From positions 620,001-684,000 of the forward strand of contig NZ_CP020562.1 of assembly GCF_002082565.1 (NCBI RefSeq): a stretch of 64,000 nt of DNA, read 5' to 3'. The notes under the pieces were generated by a model. It was not told the DNA's origin. It was given only the letters and a program-made list of their open reading frames with translations, and did no database searches. Of the stretch, positions 30,623 through 39,714 are shown piece by piece (within the stretch, counting starts at the first letter, position 1; each line of letters opens with the position of its first letter). The position numbers and the translations under genes were made by a program. Source of the stretch: Halomonas sp. GT (GTDB lineage: Bacteria > Pseudomonadota > Gammaproteobacteria > Pseudomonadales > Halomonadaceae).

Positions 30623-31567
30623 GCGAGATGTCGTTGAGTCAGCGGTTGAGTCAGTCGCTGAATCAGATGGCGAGTTAGCCGTTGAATCAGGAACGGTTTG
30701 CTGCGTACTGGCGACTACTGTCTCGGTCGCCTCGGCGTTGGCTTTTGGCTCGGAACTGTATTTGCCAACCCCTGGGCAGCCTGTATCATTTTCATCAAGA
30801 ATGTCGGCGAAATCTTCATCTCGCAGAGCAGGGAGTTGACCGTCGCGATAGTTGGCATCTAATTGACGCAGTGTCGAACACATACGCTCAATGCGCTCAT
30901 CCACGGCGTGCATGTGGTCAAGCATCGCCTGCATTGAACGGGCCACAGGGTCGGGCATATCCTGGCTGACACCATAAGCATCGAAGCCAAATTTTTGGCA
31001 AATCGCTTCGCGGCGAGCTGGGTCAACATCTAACGCTTCCTCCACATCGGGGTCGGCGCGTTTAACAATTTTGCCAGGAATGCCTACCACGGTAGCGCCG
31101 GATGGCACTTCTTTGGTGACCACGGCATTAGAGCCAATTTTAGCCCCCGCGCCTACGGTGAACGGGCCAAGGATCTTAGCGCCAGCGCCAACAATGACGC
31201 CATCTTCTAACGTAGGGTGACGCTTACCCTTATTCCAGCTGGTGCCACCTAAGGTAACGCCTTGATAAAGGGTCACGTTATCGCCGACTAACGCTGTTTC
31301 ACCAATCACCACGCCCATGCCGTGATCAATAAAGAAACGACGGCCAATAGTGGCGCCTGGGTGAATCTCAATGCCGGTCAGCCAGCGGGAAAACGTCGAT
31401 AGCGTTCGCGCCAACCATTTAAAATTTTTCTTCCATAGCCAGTGGCTGCAGCGGTGAAGCAGCAGGGCGTGCAGGCCGGGATAGTTGGTCAGCACCTCAA
31501 GAGAGTTACGTGCCGCTGGGTCGCGGTCGAATACGCTATTAATGTCTTCACGCAAGCGTTGAAACAT
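30614..31567 (-). CDS. cysE: Serine O-acetyltransferase with a repetitive C-terminal tail
   Basis: Makes O-acetylserine, the precursor of cysteine. The ATG at 31567 ([21 protein letters not shown]) has AAGGA upstream. Visible are the N-terminal helical region, catalytic [13 protein letters not shown], the loop [16 protein letters not shown], and left-handed hexapeptide repeats to [10 protein letters not shown]. At 317 residues it is longer than the short CysE form (about 250-270); the last 40 or so residues are a Ser/Thr/Asp/Ala-rich tail made of degenerate tetrapeptides. It is next to the isc genes, fitting sulfur supply. Confidence 0.95.
   Translation of the reverse strand: MFQRLREDINSVFDRDPAARNSLEVLTNYPGLHALLLHRCSHWLWKKNFKWLARTLSTFSRWLTGIEIHPGATIGRRFFIDHGMGVVIGETALVGDNVTLYQGVTLGGTSWNKGKRHPTLEDGVIVGAGAKILGPFTVGAGAKIGSNAVVTKEVPSGATVVGIPGKIVKRADPDVEEALDVDPARREAICQKFGFDAYGVSQDMPDPVARSMQAMLDHMHAVDERIERMCSTLRQLDANYRDGQLPALRDEDFADILDENDTGCPGVGKYSSEPKANAEATETVVASTQQTVPDSTANSPSDSATDSTADSTTSRNS
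30629..30688 (-). repeat. Five 12-bp units encoding a tetrapeptide repeat in cysE
   Basis: In the cysE frame the units read GATTCAACGGCT, AACTCGCCATCT, GATTCAGCGACT, GACTCAACCGCT and GACTCAACGACA, encoding (D/N)-S-(T/A/P)-(A/T/S). It is a degenerate minisatellite directly before the iscR promoter. Confidence 0.8.
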
Positions 31568-31737
31568 GGGTGATCCTTGGGCGTTAAAGGGCGGCAATCA
31601 TAAGTTCTTGGAATACGGTTCTTGGAATATGGTTCTTGGAATAATAGTTAGTGCAATTCAGCGCTCAAAAAAACGATGTTGGGGCGCACCGATACGACTT
31701 CAAGTTTCGGTTGCCCAAGCCGCAGCAGTGCTCAGCG

Positions 31738-32484
31738 CTATGGATGATGTTTGTCTGTCGCTTTTTCGGTTGCCGAAAGAATGCCACGTAGAATATTCAT
31801 CTCCATTTTTTCAGGACGAGCACGTAGGTATAGGCGACGCAATCTCGCCATCAGTTGGCGCGGCTGTGCGGGGTCATGAAATTCAATGGCAATCAGCGTG
31901 CGCTCCAAGTGCTCAAAGTAGCGCTCTAGTTCGGCATGGGTAGCCAGCGCATCATTCTGCTCTTCAGCGGTGCTAGCGGTATCCTGTTGGCTTAGCCATG
32001 CCATACGGCACTCATAGGCAATTACCTGAACGGCGGCGGCCAGGTTTAGCGAGCTGAAATCTGCATTGGTGGGAATATGCACGTGGGCATGGCAGCGCTG
32101 CAGCTCGGCATTGGTTAAGCCGCTGTCCTCGCGGCCAAACACCAGCGCGACACGTGCATTGTCGGGCTGGCATTCGCTGGGCAAGCGCTCGGCCAGCTCG
32201 CGTGGGGAAATCATTGGCCAGGGCAGCGTGCGCGAACGAGCGCTAGCGCCCACGGCAAGCGTGCAATCAGCTACGGCGTCTTCAAGAGAGGTGTGAACGT
32301 TTGCCTGATGAAGAAGGTGGTCGGCTCCCGAAGCACGGGAAATGCTGTCTTGGGTAATCACCTCGCAGCGCGGCGCCACCAGGGCCAAATCGGCTAAGCC
32401 CATGTTGTGCATGGCGCGGGCGACGCCGCCAATATTACCAGGATGGCTAGTGCCAATAAGAACAATACGGATGCGCTCAAGCAT
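31738..32484 (-). CDS. trmJ: tRNA (cytidine/uridine-2'-O)-methyltransferase TrmJ
   Basis: SPOUT-class enzyme that methylates position 32 in the anticodon loop. I use the internal ATG at 32484 (MLERIRIVLIGTSHPGNIG), where the domain begins; this gives 248 residues. Motifs are TSHPGNIGGVARAMHNMGL, LVFGREDSGLTN and IPTNADFSSLNLAAAVQV, the knot region that binds SAM. The C-terminal extension is helical. It is divergent from suhB and upstream of cysE, as in pseudomonads. Confidence 0.95.
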   Translation of the reverse strand: MLERIRIVLIGTSHPGNIGGVARAMHNMGLADLALVAPRCEVITQDSISRASGADHLLHQANVHTSLEDAVADCTLAVGASARSRTLPWPMISPRELAERLPSECQPDNARVALVFGREDSGLTNAELQRCHAHVHIPTNADFSSLNLAAAVQVIAYECRMAWLSQQDTASTAEEQNDALATHAELERYFEHLERTLIAIEFHDPAQPRQLMARLRRLYLRARPEKMEMNILRGILSATEKATDKHHP

Positions 32485-32626
32485 AATGGGCTCGGTAATC
32501 AAGTGCGGAAAACGCGCAGTTTAGCATGAGTCGATAGCATGCCCGAGGGGGCTCTGTTAGAATTGCGCACCAAAGCAGTCCTGCCACTGCCTCCGTTCTT
32601 TAACATCACTGTGACAAGGCCCGATC

Positions 32627-33421
32627 ATGAATCCTATGGTCCAATTTACGCTGCGCGCTGCGCGTGGCGCTGTTGAACACTTTTTACGTGTCCGTGAACG
32701 CATTGAAAATGCTCACGATGAATTTAACCTCGACCGTTTGCTAGAAGACACCGCTCGCAAAGCCGAGGCCACTATTGTTCAGCAGCTGCAGCGTGGGTAC
32801 CCCCTGCACGGCTTCAGTGGCCGCTATACGCCCCATAAAGCGGGTGAAGGCGAAGGCGCTGATATCGTCTGGAAAATTGAACCAATGCACGGCTATTCCA
32901 ATTTAGCAGTGGCAGGTAAGGGCTTTGCTCTCTCAGTGGTGTGTCTTGTGAAAGATCGCCCCGAACATGCAGTAATTATCTGTCCGTTTTCTGACGATGA
33001 GTACATCGCCAGCCGTGGCCGCGGTGCTCAGCACAACGATAAACGCATGCGTGTTAGTAAGCCTACCGCCATTAGTGGTACGCGGATAGCGATGAGCCTG
33101 CCAGAAACCTGGTTGCGCCCCAGCCATTTGCCAGCCTATCTGACCATTACTCAACAGTTAGCGCCCCAAGTAGAAGCCATGTTGGCATCTGGTAGCGGTT
33201 TGCTGGATATTTGCGAGCTCGCTTGTGGTCGTGTGGACAGTGTTTTTGTCCTGGGTCTTGAAGAGCAGGATATGCAGGTGGGAACGCTATTGCTGAAAGA
33301 AGCCGGTGCGTTGATGGGTACGCCTGACGGCAAGCCGACGGTGAATGCTGAGGGTCAACTGATGGCCGCTGGCCCGCGTCTATACAAAGCCTTGATTAAA
33401 CAATTGGCACCGCATTTTTAA
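32627..33421 (+). CDS. suhB: SuhB homologue with a degenerate inositol-phosphatase active site
   Basis: Located where suhB lies in pseudomonads (divergent from trmJ) and similar to SuhB along its 264 residues. The metal-binding signature is lost: the family IDPLDGTTN reads IEPMHGYSN (E85 and H88 for the two aspartates). The upstream metal-ligand region (EE in E. coli) reads GFSGRY, and the later WD motif reads EEQDMQVG. The fold-defining segments (GRGAQHND, SGSGLLDICELACGRVD, LLLKEAGAL) remain. Phosphatase activity is therefore unlikely. E. coli SuhB also works in the rRNA antitermination complex with NusA, and this role could persist. The gene is intact and ends at a strong terminator. Confidence 0.85.
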   Translation: MNPMVQFTLRAARGAVEHFLRVRERIENAHDEFNLDRLLEDTARKAEATIVQQLQRGYPLHGFSGRYTPHKAGEGEGADIVWKIEPMHGYSNLAVAGKGFALSVVCLVKDRPEHAVIICPFSDDEYIASRGRGAQHNDKRMRVSKPTAISGTRIAMSLPETWLRPSHLPAYLTITQQLAPQVEAMLASGSGLLDICELACGRVDSVFVLGLEEQDMQVGTLLLKEAGALMGTPDGKPTVNAEGQLMAAGPRLYKALIKQLAPHF

Positions 33422-33498
33422 GCATTAAAAAGCGATGTTAAGCATTAAAAAGCGATGTTAAGCATTAAAAAGCGATGTTAAGCATTAAAAAGCGATGT
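33419..33498. repeat. Four perfect 20-bp tandem repeats at the suhB stop codon
   Basis: The unit taagcattaaaaagcgatgt occurs four times without mismatch. The first unit contains the suhB stop codon TAA, and each later unit supplies another. It lies between the stop and the terminator. Confidence 0.97.
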
Positions 33499-33518
33499 AG
33501 TGAATAAGTGATGTAATT

Positions 33519-33555
33519 AAAAAGCCCCGCTGGTTTTTCGCCAGCGGGGCTTTTT
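33519..33555. terminator. Bidirectional terminator between suhB and secF
   Basis: GCCCCGCTGG / CCAGCGGGGC, a 10-bp stem extended by A5/T5, with loop TTTTTCG and T-tracts on both strands. It serves the convergent suhB and secDF transcripts. Confidence 0.92.
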
Positions 33556-33583
33556 TTGCGTGTCGGCACGATAGAGCGGCTGT

Positions 33584-34510
33584 TTAAGGCAGCTCTTCTT
33601 CCTCTTCATCCGTCTCTTTCTTGGTGGGGATTAGGTCTTCCCGTGAAAGCTTAAGCGGAATCAGTAACGCACCTGAGATATAAATTGATGAGAACGTACC
33701 CACCACGATGCCAATTAACAGTGCAATAGCGAAGTGTTCGATCATGTCGCCGCCTAATAGCAGCAGCGCCAGCAACACCAGCACCGTAGTACCAGAAGTG
33801 GCGAGCGTACGGGACAGTGTCGCATTGATCGCTTCGTTGAAGATTTGCGGCATATCATCAATGCGAGATGTGCGGATGGTCTCGCGGATACGGTCATAAA
33901 CAACAATCGTATCGTTTAGCGAGTAGCCGATAACGGCCAAAATCGCTGCCAATACCGTTAGATCGAACTCAAGCTTGAACAACGCGAAGATGCCAACAAC
34001 GATGATGACATCGTGAAGCAAGGCGAGTAGGGCACCAAGAGCAAACTTGTATTGAAAGCGAAAGGCAACGTAAAGCATCACCACGCCCAATGCCACTAGA
34101 AGGCCTAAGCCGCTCTGGTCGCGAAGTTGGTCGCCTACCTGCGCACCTACAAATTCGGCCCGTACAAGATTAACGCTATCGCCATTAGCACGTAGCAGAC
34201 TGACAACGTCGTTACCGACATCTGCATCGAACGCTTGCTGAATGCGGATAAGTATTTCCGTTGATGCCCCAAACGTTTGCACCGACACATCTTGGAAACC
34301 ACTGTCTTCTAGCAATTGGCGAATCGCGTCTAAGGAAGGGACTGCACCGTAGCGCACTTCCACCAGGGTGCCGCCGGTGAAGTCCAGTCCGAGATTTAGC
34401 TGCTGAAAAATAATCGCGCCAATTGAAATAATTAGCAGCACGGCCGAGACGACAAACGCAAGGTTGCGCCGCCCCATAAAGTCGATTTGCAGTTGTGATA
34501 GGGGTTTCAT
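33584..34510 (-). CDS. secF: Protein translocase subunit SecF
   Basis: Partner of SecD; uses the proton (or in some marine species sodium) gradient to pull proteins out of the Sec channel. Six membrane spans are predicted. The 308-residue protein starts at the ATG at 34510 after AGAGGT. It shows GLDFTGGTLVEVRYG in the first periplasmic domain, then the conserved VIGYSLNDTIVVYDRIRE and the C-terminal GTFSSIYISGALL. The acidic end (KKETDEEEEELP) is ordinary for the group. It lies directly downstream of secD. Confidence 0.96.
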   Translation of the reverse strand: MKPLSQLQIDFMGRRNLAFVVSAVLLIISIGAIIFQQLNLGLDFTGGTLVEVRYGAVPSLDAIRQLLEDSGFQDVSVQTFGASTEILIRIQQAFDADVGNDVVSLLRANGDSVNLVRAEFVGAQVGDQLRDQSGLGLLVALGVVMLYVAFRFQYKFALGALLALLHDVIIVVGIFALFKLEFDLTVLAAILAVIGYSLNDTIVVYDRIRETIRTSRIDDMPQIFNEAINATLSRTLATSGTTVLVLLALLLLGGDMIEHFAIALLIGIVVGTFSSIYISGALLIPLKLSREDLIPTKKETDEEEEELP

Positions 34511-34588
34511 TACCACCTCTTAAATTCTGGGCTAAGCACGTGGTTCAGATCCATGCTTTTCAAATCTATGCCATTTAGATCCATGCGT

Positions 34589-36442
34589 TTAAATCCACAG
34601 CTTTTTGACGGGTTTGCTGCCATAGGTCAGGTTGACCATGGCGCGCGTTACCAGCAGTGCCGTGAACATGGATGTCAAAATGCCAATGGAGAGCGTAACG
34701 GCAAACCCTTTCACCGGGCCGGTACCAATCGAGAACAGAATCACCGCTACTAGCAGCGTGGTGATGTTGGCATCCACGATAGAGGTGAAGGCGCGCTCGT
34801 AGCCCGCATGGATTGCTTGCTGAATCGACAAACCGTTGCGTAATTCTTCGCGTATGCGCTCGAATATCAGCACGTTGGCATCAACTGCCATGCCTAGCGT
34901 AAGCACAATCCCGGCAATGCCTGGTAGCGTTAAGGTGGCTCCTAGCATCGACATAACAGCAACGAGCAGCGTTAAGTTCAGTGCCAGGGCGATGTTGGCA
35001 AATACACCAAAGACTTTATAGCGTACCAACATAAACAGAACGACCAGCAACAAGCCGATTTGTACCGATAGCAGGCCACGTTCAATGTTCTCGGCACCCA
35101 GGCTTGGCCCAATAGTACGTTCCTGGACAAAGTAGATAGGGGCGGCTAGTGAACCAGAGCGGAGCAGAAGGGCAAGCTCAGCAGCTTCAGTCGGTGAGTC
35201 TAAGCCGGTAATGCGGAAGCTGTTGCCCAGTGCACTTTGGATGGTAGCAAGGCTGATCAAGCCGCGTTCGACGTAGGGCTCGCGAATAATCGTTTCTTCG
35301 CCCGTTTCGGGGTCGATTTCTACTCTGTCTTCGCTTTTATGCTCAATGAACAATACCGCCATATTGCGACCGATGTTGGTGCGCGTGGCGCGGTTCATTA
35401 GCGTACCGCCGGTGCCGTCCAAGTTAATGTTGACCTGTGGACGACCATTTTCATCAAAGCTATTGCTGGCACTGGATACGCTATCACCGGTAATAATGAC
35501 ATCGCGCATCAGCTCTGCCGAGCGTGCTGGGTCGTTACGGAATTCTAGGCGCTCGGTTTCTGTTTCAGGCGTATCGTTGCGTGCTTCCAGACGAAACTCT
35601 AAGTTTGCCGTTGCACCCACAATGCGCTTTGCAGCCACGGTATCTTGAACGCCGGGCAGCTCAACCACGATTTGGCTAGGACCTTGGCGTTGAACCATCG
35701 GCTCAGCCACACCCAGCTCGTTAACGCGGTTACGTAGTGTGGTTAAGTTTTGATTGATCGCATAGTCCTGAATTTCGCTAACGGTTTGATCGCTGAGCGT
35801 CATGACTAGGCTAGAGGCACGGCCATCGCCTTCATTGCTATATTCAAAATTAGGAAAGTCGCGACTAATCAAGCGTCTGGCAGTATCGCGGTCTTCCGTG
35901 CTGCCAAAGTCAATTGAAAGTGTGCGCTCGTCGATGGTGGTGTTGCGATAGCGAATGCGCTCACCGCGTAGCAGTTCACGCATGGCGCTGGCATTCACTT
36001 CCAGACGCTGGGTAAGGGCGGCATCCATATCTACTTCGAGTAAGAAGTGCACGCCTCCACGTAAATCGAGGCCCAGTGTCATGGGAGATGCAGAAAAGGC
36101 TTGCAGCCAGCCAGGGGTGGCGTCAGCGAGGTTGAGTGCGACAGTACCGTCACTACCCAATACATTAGAGGCAATATCACGGGCGTCTAGCTGGTCATCA
36201 TCGCTCTGCAGGCGAATTAGCCATTGGCCATTCGTTTCTTCAATAGCTTTAATGCCGATGTCGCTATTAATAAGCGCTTCTTCAACGCGGGATATTTGCC
36301 GTTCATCCAGCGAATCGCCCTGGGCATCACTAACCTGGATGGCGGGATCTGCGGGGAATAGATTGGGAAGCGAATAGATAAGGCCAACCACCAGGACGAC
36401 CAGTATCAGCAGATACTTCCACAGGGGGTAACGGTTGAGCAT
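34589..36442 (-). CDS. secD: Protein translocase subunit SecD
   Basis: Large Sec-accessory membrane protein with one N-terminal span, a large periplasmic domain and five C-terminal spans. The ATG at 36442 (MLNRYPLWKYLLILVVLVVG) gives 617 residues, matching E. coli (615); the open frame above it is not similar to the family. Motifs include LGLDLRGGVHFLLEVD, NELGVAEPMVQRQG, GMAVDANVLIFERIREEL and GTGPVKGFAVTLSIGI. It is part of the yajC-secD-secF operon. Confidence 0.97.
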   Translation of the reverse strand: MLNRYPLWKYLLILVVLVVGLIYSLPNLFPADPAIQVSDAQGDSLDERQISRVEEALINSDIGIKAIEETNGQWLIRLQSDDDQLDARDIASNVLGSDGTVALNLADATPGWLQAFSASPMTLGLDLRGGVHFLLEVDMDAALTQRLEVNASAMRELLRGERIRYRNTTIDERTLSIDFGSTEDRDTARRLISRDFPNFEYSNEGDGRASSLVMTLSDQTVSEIQDYAINQNLTTLRNRVNELGVAEPMVQRQGPSQIVVELPGVQDTVAAKRIVGATANLEFRLEARNDTPETETERLEFRNDPARSAELMRDVIITGDSVSSASNSFDENGRPQVNINLDGTGGTLMNRATRTNIGRNMAVLFIEHKSEDRVEIDPETGEETIIREPYVERGLISLATIQSALGNSFRITGLDSPTEAAELALLLRSGSLAAPIYFVQERTIGPSLGAENIERGLLSVQIGLLLVVLFMLVRYKVFGVFANIALALNLTLLVAVMSMLGATLTLPGIAGIVLTLGMAVDANVLIFERIREELRNGLSIQQAIHAGYERAFTSIVDANITTLLVAVILFSIGTGPVKGFAVTLSIGILTSMFTALLVTRAMVNLTYGSKPVKKLWI

Positions 36443-36577
36443 GCAAGCCCTGCCTTCAATTACAAACGGAATTGCTGTGCACGGACAAACCGCGCACAGC
36501 AAAGTTCACCATCGTGGCTACCATGTCACCCCTGCCGGGGTGGCTGGCACTGGATCGGCAGGGGGGAGATGCAGGCG

Positions 36578-36904
36578 TTAGATGGACTTAATAGTGCCTT
36601 TAGGAAGTACGGCAGCAACGGCATTTTTCTGCACGTTAACTTCGGTGCCTTCAGAAACTTCCAGCGTTAGGAACTCATCATTAACTTTGGTAACACGACC
36701 AACAAGACCGCCACCGATGACGACTTCATCGCCTTTGGCCAAGCTAGTCACCAGCTGTTTGTGCTGCTTAGCGCGCTTTGCCTGGGGGCGCCACAGCAGG
36801 AAGTAAAAAATCAGCACAAAACCAACCAGCATAACAATTTGCGCGATGCCACCGCCGGCAGCGGCTTCTTGGGCATGGGCTGGTGAGATGAAGAAATCCA
36901 GCAT
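36578..36904 (-). CDS. yajC: Sec translocase accessory protein YajC
   Basis: Small single-span membrane protein associated with SecDF. The ATG at 36904 follows AGGAG and gives 108 residues (E. coli 110). The membrane span is IVMLVGFVLIFYFLLWRPQAKRAK, typical of the family, followed by a soluble domain with GDEVVIGGGLVGRVTKV. It lies 135 bp upstream of secD in the same direction. Confidence 0.95.
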   Translation of the reverse strand: MLDFFISPAHAQEAAAGGGIAQIVMLVGFVLIFYFLLWRPQAKRAKQHKQLVTSLAKGDEVVIGGGLVGRVTKVNDEFLTLEVSEGTEVNVQKNAVAAVLPKGTIKSI

Positions 36905-36975
36905 TGCAGAGAACTCCTGGGTTAGAAAACTCAATGGGTGAACCGATTAAACCACCCGCCAATGGCGGATGGCGA

Positions 36976-38112
<1,137 letters not shown>

Positions 38113-38158
38113 CTAAATAACTCGTCAATAATCGGTTAAGGCGCTGGGCGTATCGTGT

Positions 38159-39190
38159 CTAGCGGGTCAGCAGCATGGCATCGCCATAACTAAAGAACGC
38201 ATAGCGCTCGTCAACTGCCGTGTGGTATGCCCGCATCATGTGGTCATAGCCTGCAAACGCAGAGACCAGCATCAGCAGGGTCGACTCGGGCAGGTGGAAG
38301 TTGGTAATTAGGGCATCCACACAGCGCCATTCATAGCCAGGATAGATAAAAATATCGGTGTCGCCGCTGTAGGGGGCGATCTGGCCGTCGCTACTTTTTA
38401 GGCAAGCACTTTCTAAGCAACGCACGCTGGTAGTACCGACAGCAATGACCCGTTTTCCAGCGGCTTGAGTGTCGCGAACTTGTTGACAGGCAGCCTCAGA
38501 AACCTCAATCCACTCGCTGTGCATATGGTGTTCGAGGATGTTGTCGACGCGCACTGGCTGAAAGGTGCCAGCGCCGACGTGCAAGGTTACAAAGGCACTG
38601 TTAATGCCTTTCTCTGCCAGGGCATCCAGCAACGGTTGGTCAAAGTGAAGCCCTGCGGTGGGTGCTGCTACTGCGCCGTCGCGGCGGGCATAAACGGTTT
38701 GATAGCGTTCCCGGTCACTCAGCTCATCGTCACGGGTGATATAGGGCGGCAATGGCATATGGCCGTGCTTTTCAAGCAGTGCAATCATTGGCGTGTCGCC
38801 TAAAAAGCGCAGCTCAAACAGCGCATCGCGGCGGCCTTCAACCACCGCATGAATGTCGCCTTCAAAGATCAGCTCGGTGCCGGGCTTGGGCGATTTGCTC
38901 GAACGGATATGCGCTAAACCACGGTGGCTATCCAACGGACGCTCCAGCAGCATTTCTACTTTACCGCCGCTAGCTTTGTGGCCGTGCAAGCGTGCTGGAA
39001 TGACACGCGTATCATTGAATACCAGCAAGTCGCCGGGTTCGAGTAGCTCAAGTAAATCAGGAAATCGACGATGCTCGAGTGCGCCGCTTTGACCATCCAC
39101 ACATAGCAAACGGCAGTCGCTGCGCTGCTCAGAAGGGTAGCGAGCAATTAGCTCGTCGGGTAGCTCGAAATGAAAATCCGCGCGCTGCAT
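38159..39190 (-). CDS. queA: S-adenosylmethionine:tRNA ribosyltransferase-isomerase
   Basis: Adds the ribosyl part of SAM to preQ1 in tRNA to give epoxyqueuosine. The 343-residue protein is collinear with the family: [68 protein letters not shown] and [20 protein letters not shown]. It is the first gene of the queA-tgt-yajC-secDF series and is divergent from the tRNA-Leu gene. Confidence 0.97.
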   Translation of the reverse strand: MQRADFHFELPDELIARYPSEQRSDCRLLCVDGQSGALEHRRFPDLLELLEPGDLLVFNDTRVIPARLHGHKASGGKVEMLLERPLDSHRGLAHIRSSKSPKPGTELIFEGDIHAVVEGRRDALFELRFLGDTPMIALLEKHGHMPLPPYITRDDELSDRERYQTVYARRDGAVAAPTAGLHFDQPLLDALAEKGINSAFVTLHVGAGTFQPVRVDNILEHHMHSEWIEVSEAACQQVRDTQAAGKRVIAVGTTSVRCLESACLKSSDGQIAPYSGDTDIFIYPGYEWRCVDALITNFHLPESTLLMLVSAFAGYDHMMRAYHTAVDERYAFFSYGDAMLLTR

Positions 39191-39303
39191 GGAAATGGCT
39201 CTTATCAGTGGTCAAACAGGCGGCATAGGATAGCGCTTTAGATAGATAAAGTCAGTCAATGTGATTGACCTGTGAGGTTATCTACGTATAATGCGCAGCC
39301 ATT

Positions 39304-39390
39304 GCCGGTGTGGCGGAATTGGTAGACGCAGCGGATTCAAAATCCGCCGCCTTTACGGGTGTGCCAGTTCGAGTCTGGCCACCGGCACCA
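39304..39390 (+). tRNA. tRNA-Leu (anticodon CAA)
   Basis: An 87-nt class II tRNA. Acceptor arms GCCGGTG (39304-39310) and CACCGGC (39380-39386) pair fully, followed by A and an encoded CCA. The anticodon stem GCGGA/TCCGC encloses the loop TTCAAAA, anticodon CAA, reading UUG codons. The long variable arm and the GTTCGAGTC T loop are present. Confidence 0.97.
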
Positions 39391-39714
39391 AATTCAAGGG
39401 CTTAGCGATTTATCGCTAAGCCCTTTTTTGTGCCTGCTTTTTATGATCTCTTCGCATCTGGCCGCGCTTTTCGGCTGATTGCAATGCTCGCTACCGCGTT
39501 TCAGTGGTGACGATGCGTCTAATGCTCTGTTACCGCTATATAACCAGCCTTTTTCAGGGTTTGGCTAACACTTCTTTGTGGAATACTTAGGCCTATTTTT
39601 CTAATGCGCCTGATAAGCACAGTGTTCGTTCAGGCGTGTGGGCGATATACGCCAACCAGATATAAAAACGATTAGGCGCCAAGCGCCTGCGAACTTTCAG
39701 TGGAGAAGTGCTCA
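39391..39714. other. 324-bp intergenic region before the giant gene
   Basis: Apart from the tRNA terminator no gene is visible. A weak candidate promoter for the downstream gene is TTGGCT - 17 bp - TACTTA around 39560-39590. A small hairpin AGGCGC/GCGCCT (39674-39688) lies in the presumed 5' leader, about 25 bp before the start codon. Confidence 0.5.
39396..39425 (+). terminator. Terminator of tRNA-Leu
   Basis: AAGGGCTTAGCG (39396-39407) pairs with CGCTAAGCCCTT (39414-39425), 12 bp with a 6-nt loop, followed by further Ts, six bases after the CCA end. Confidence 0.9.

Noticed and set aside
33419..33498. Possible CRISPR array (regular repeats)
   Set aside because: The 20-bp units follow each other directly with no spacers, and no cas gene is present.
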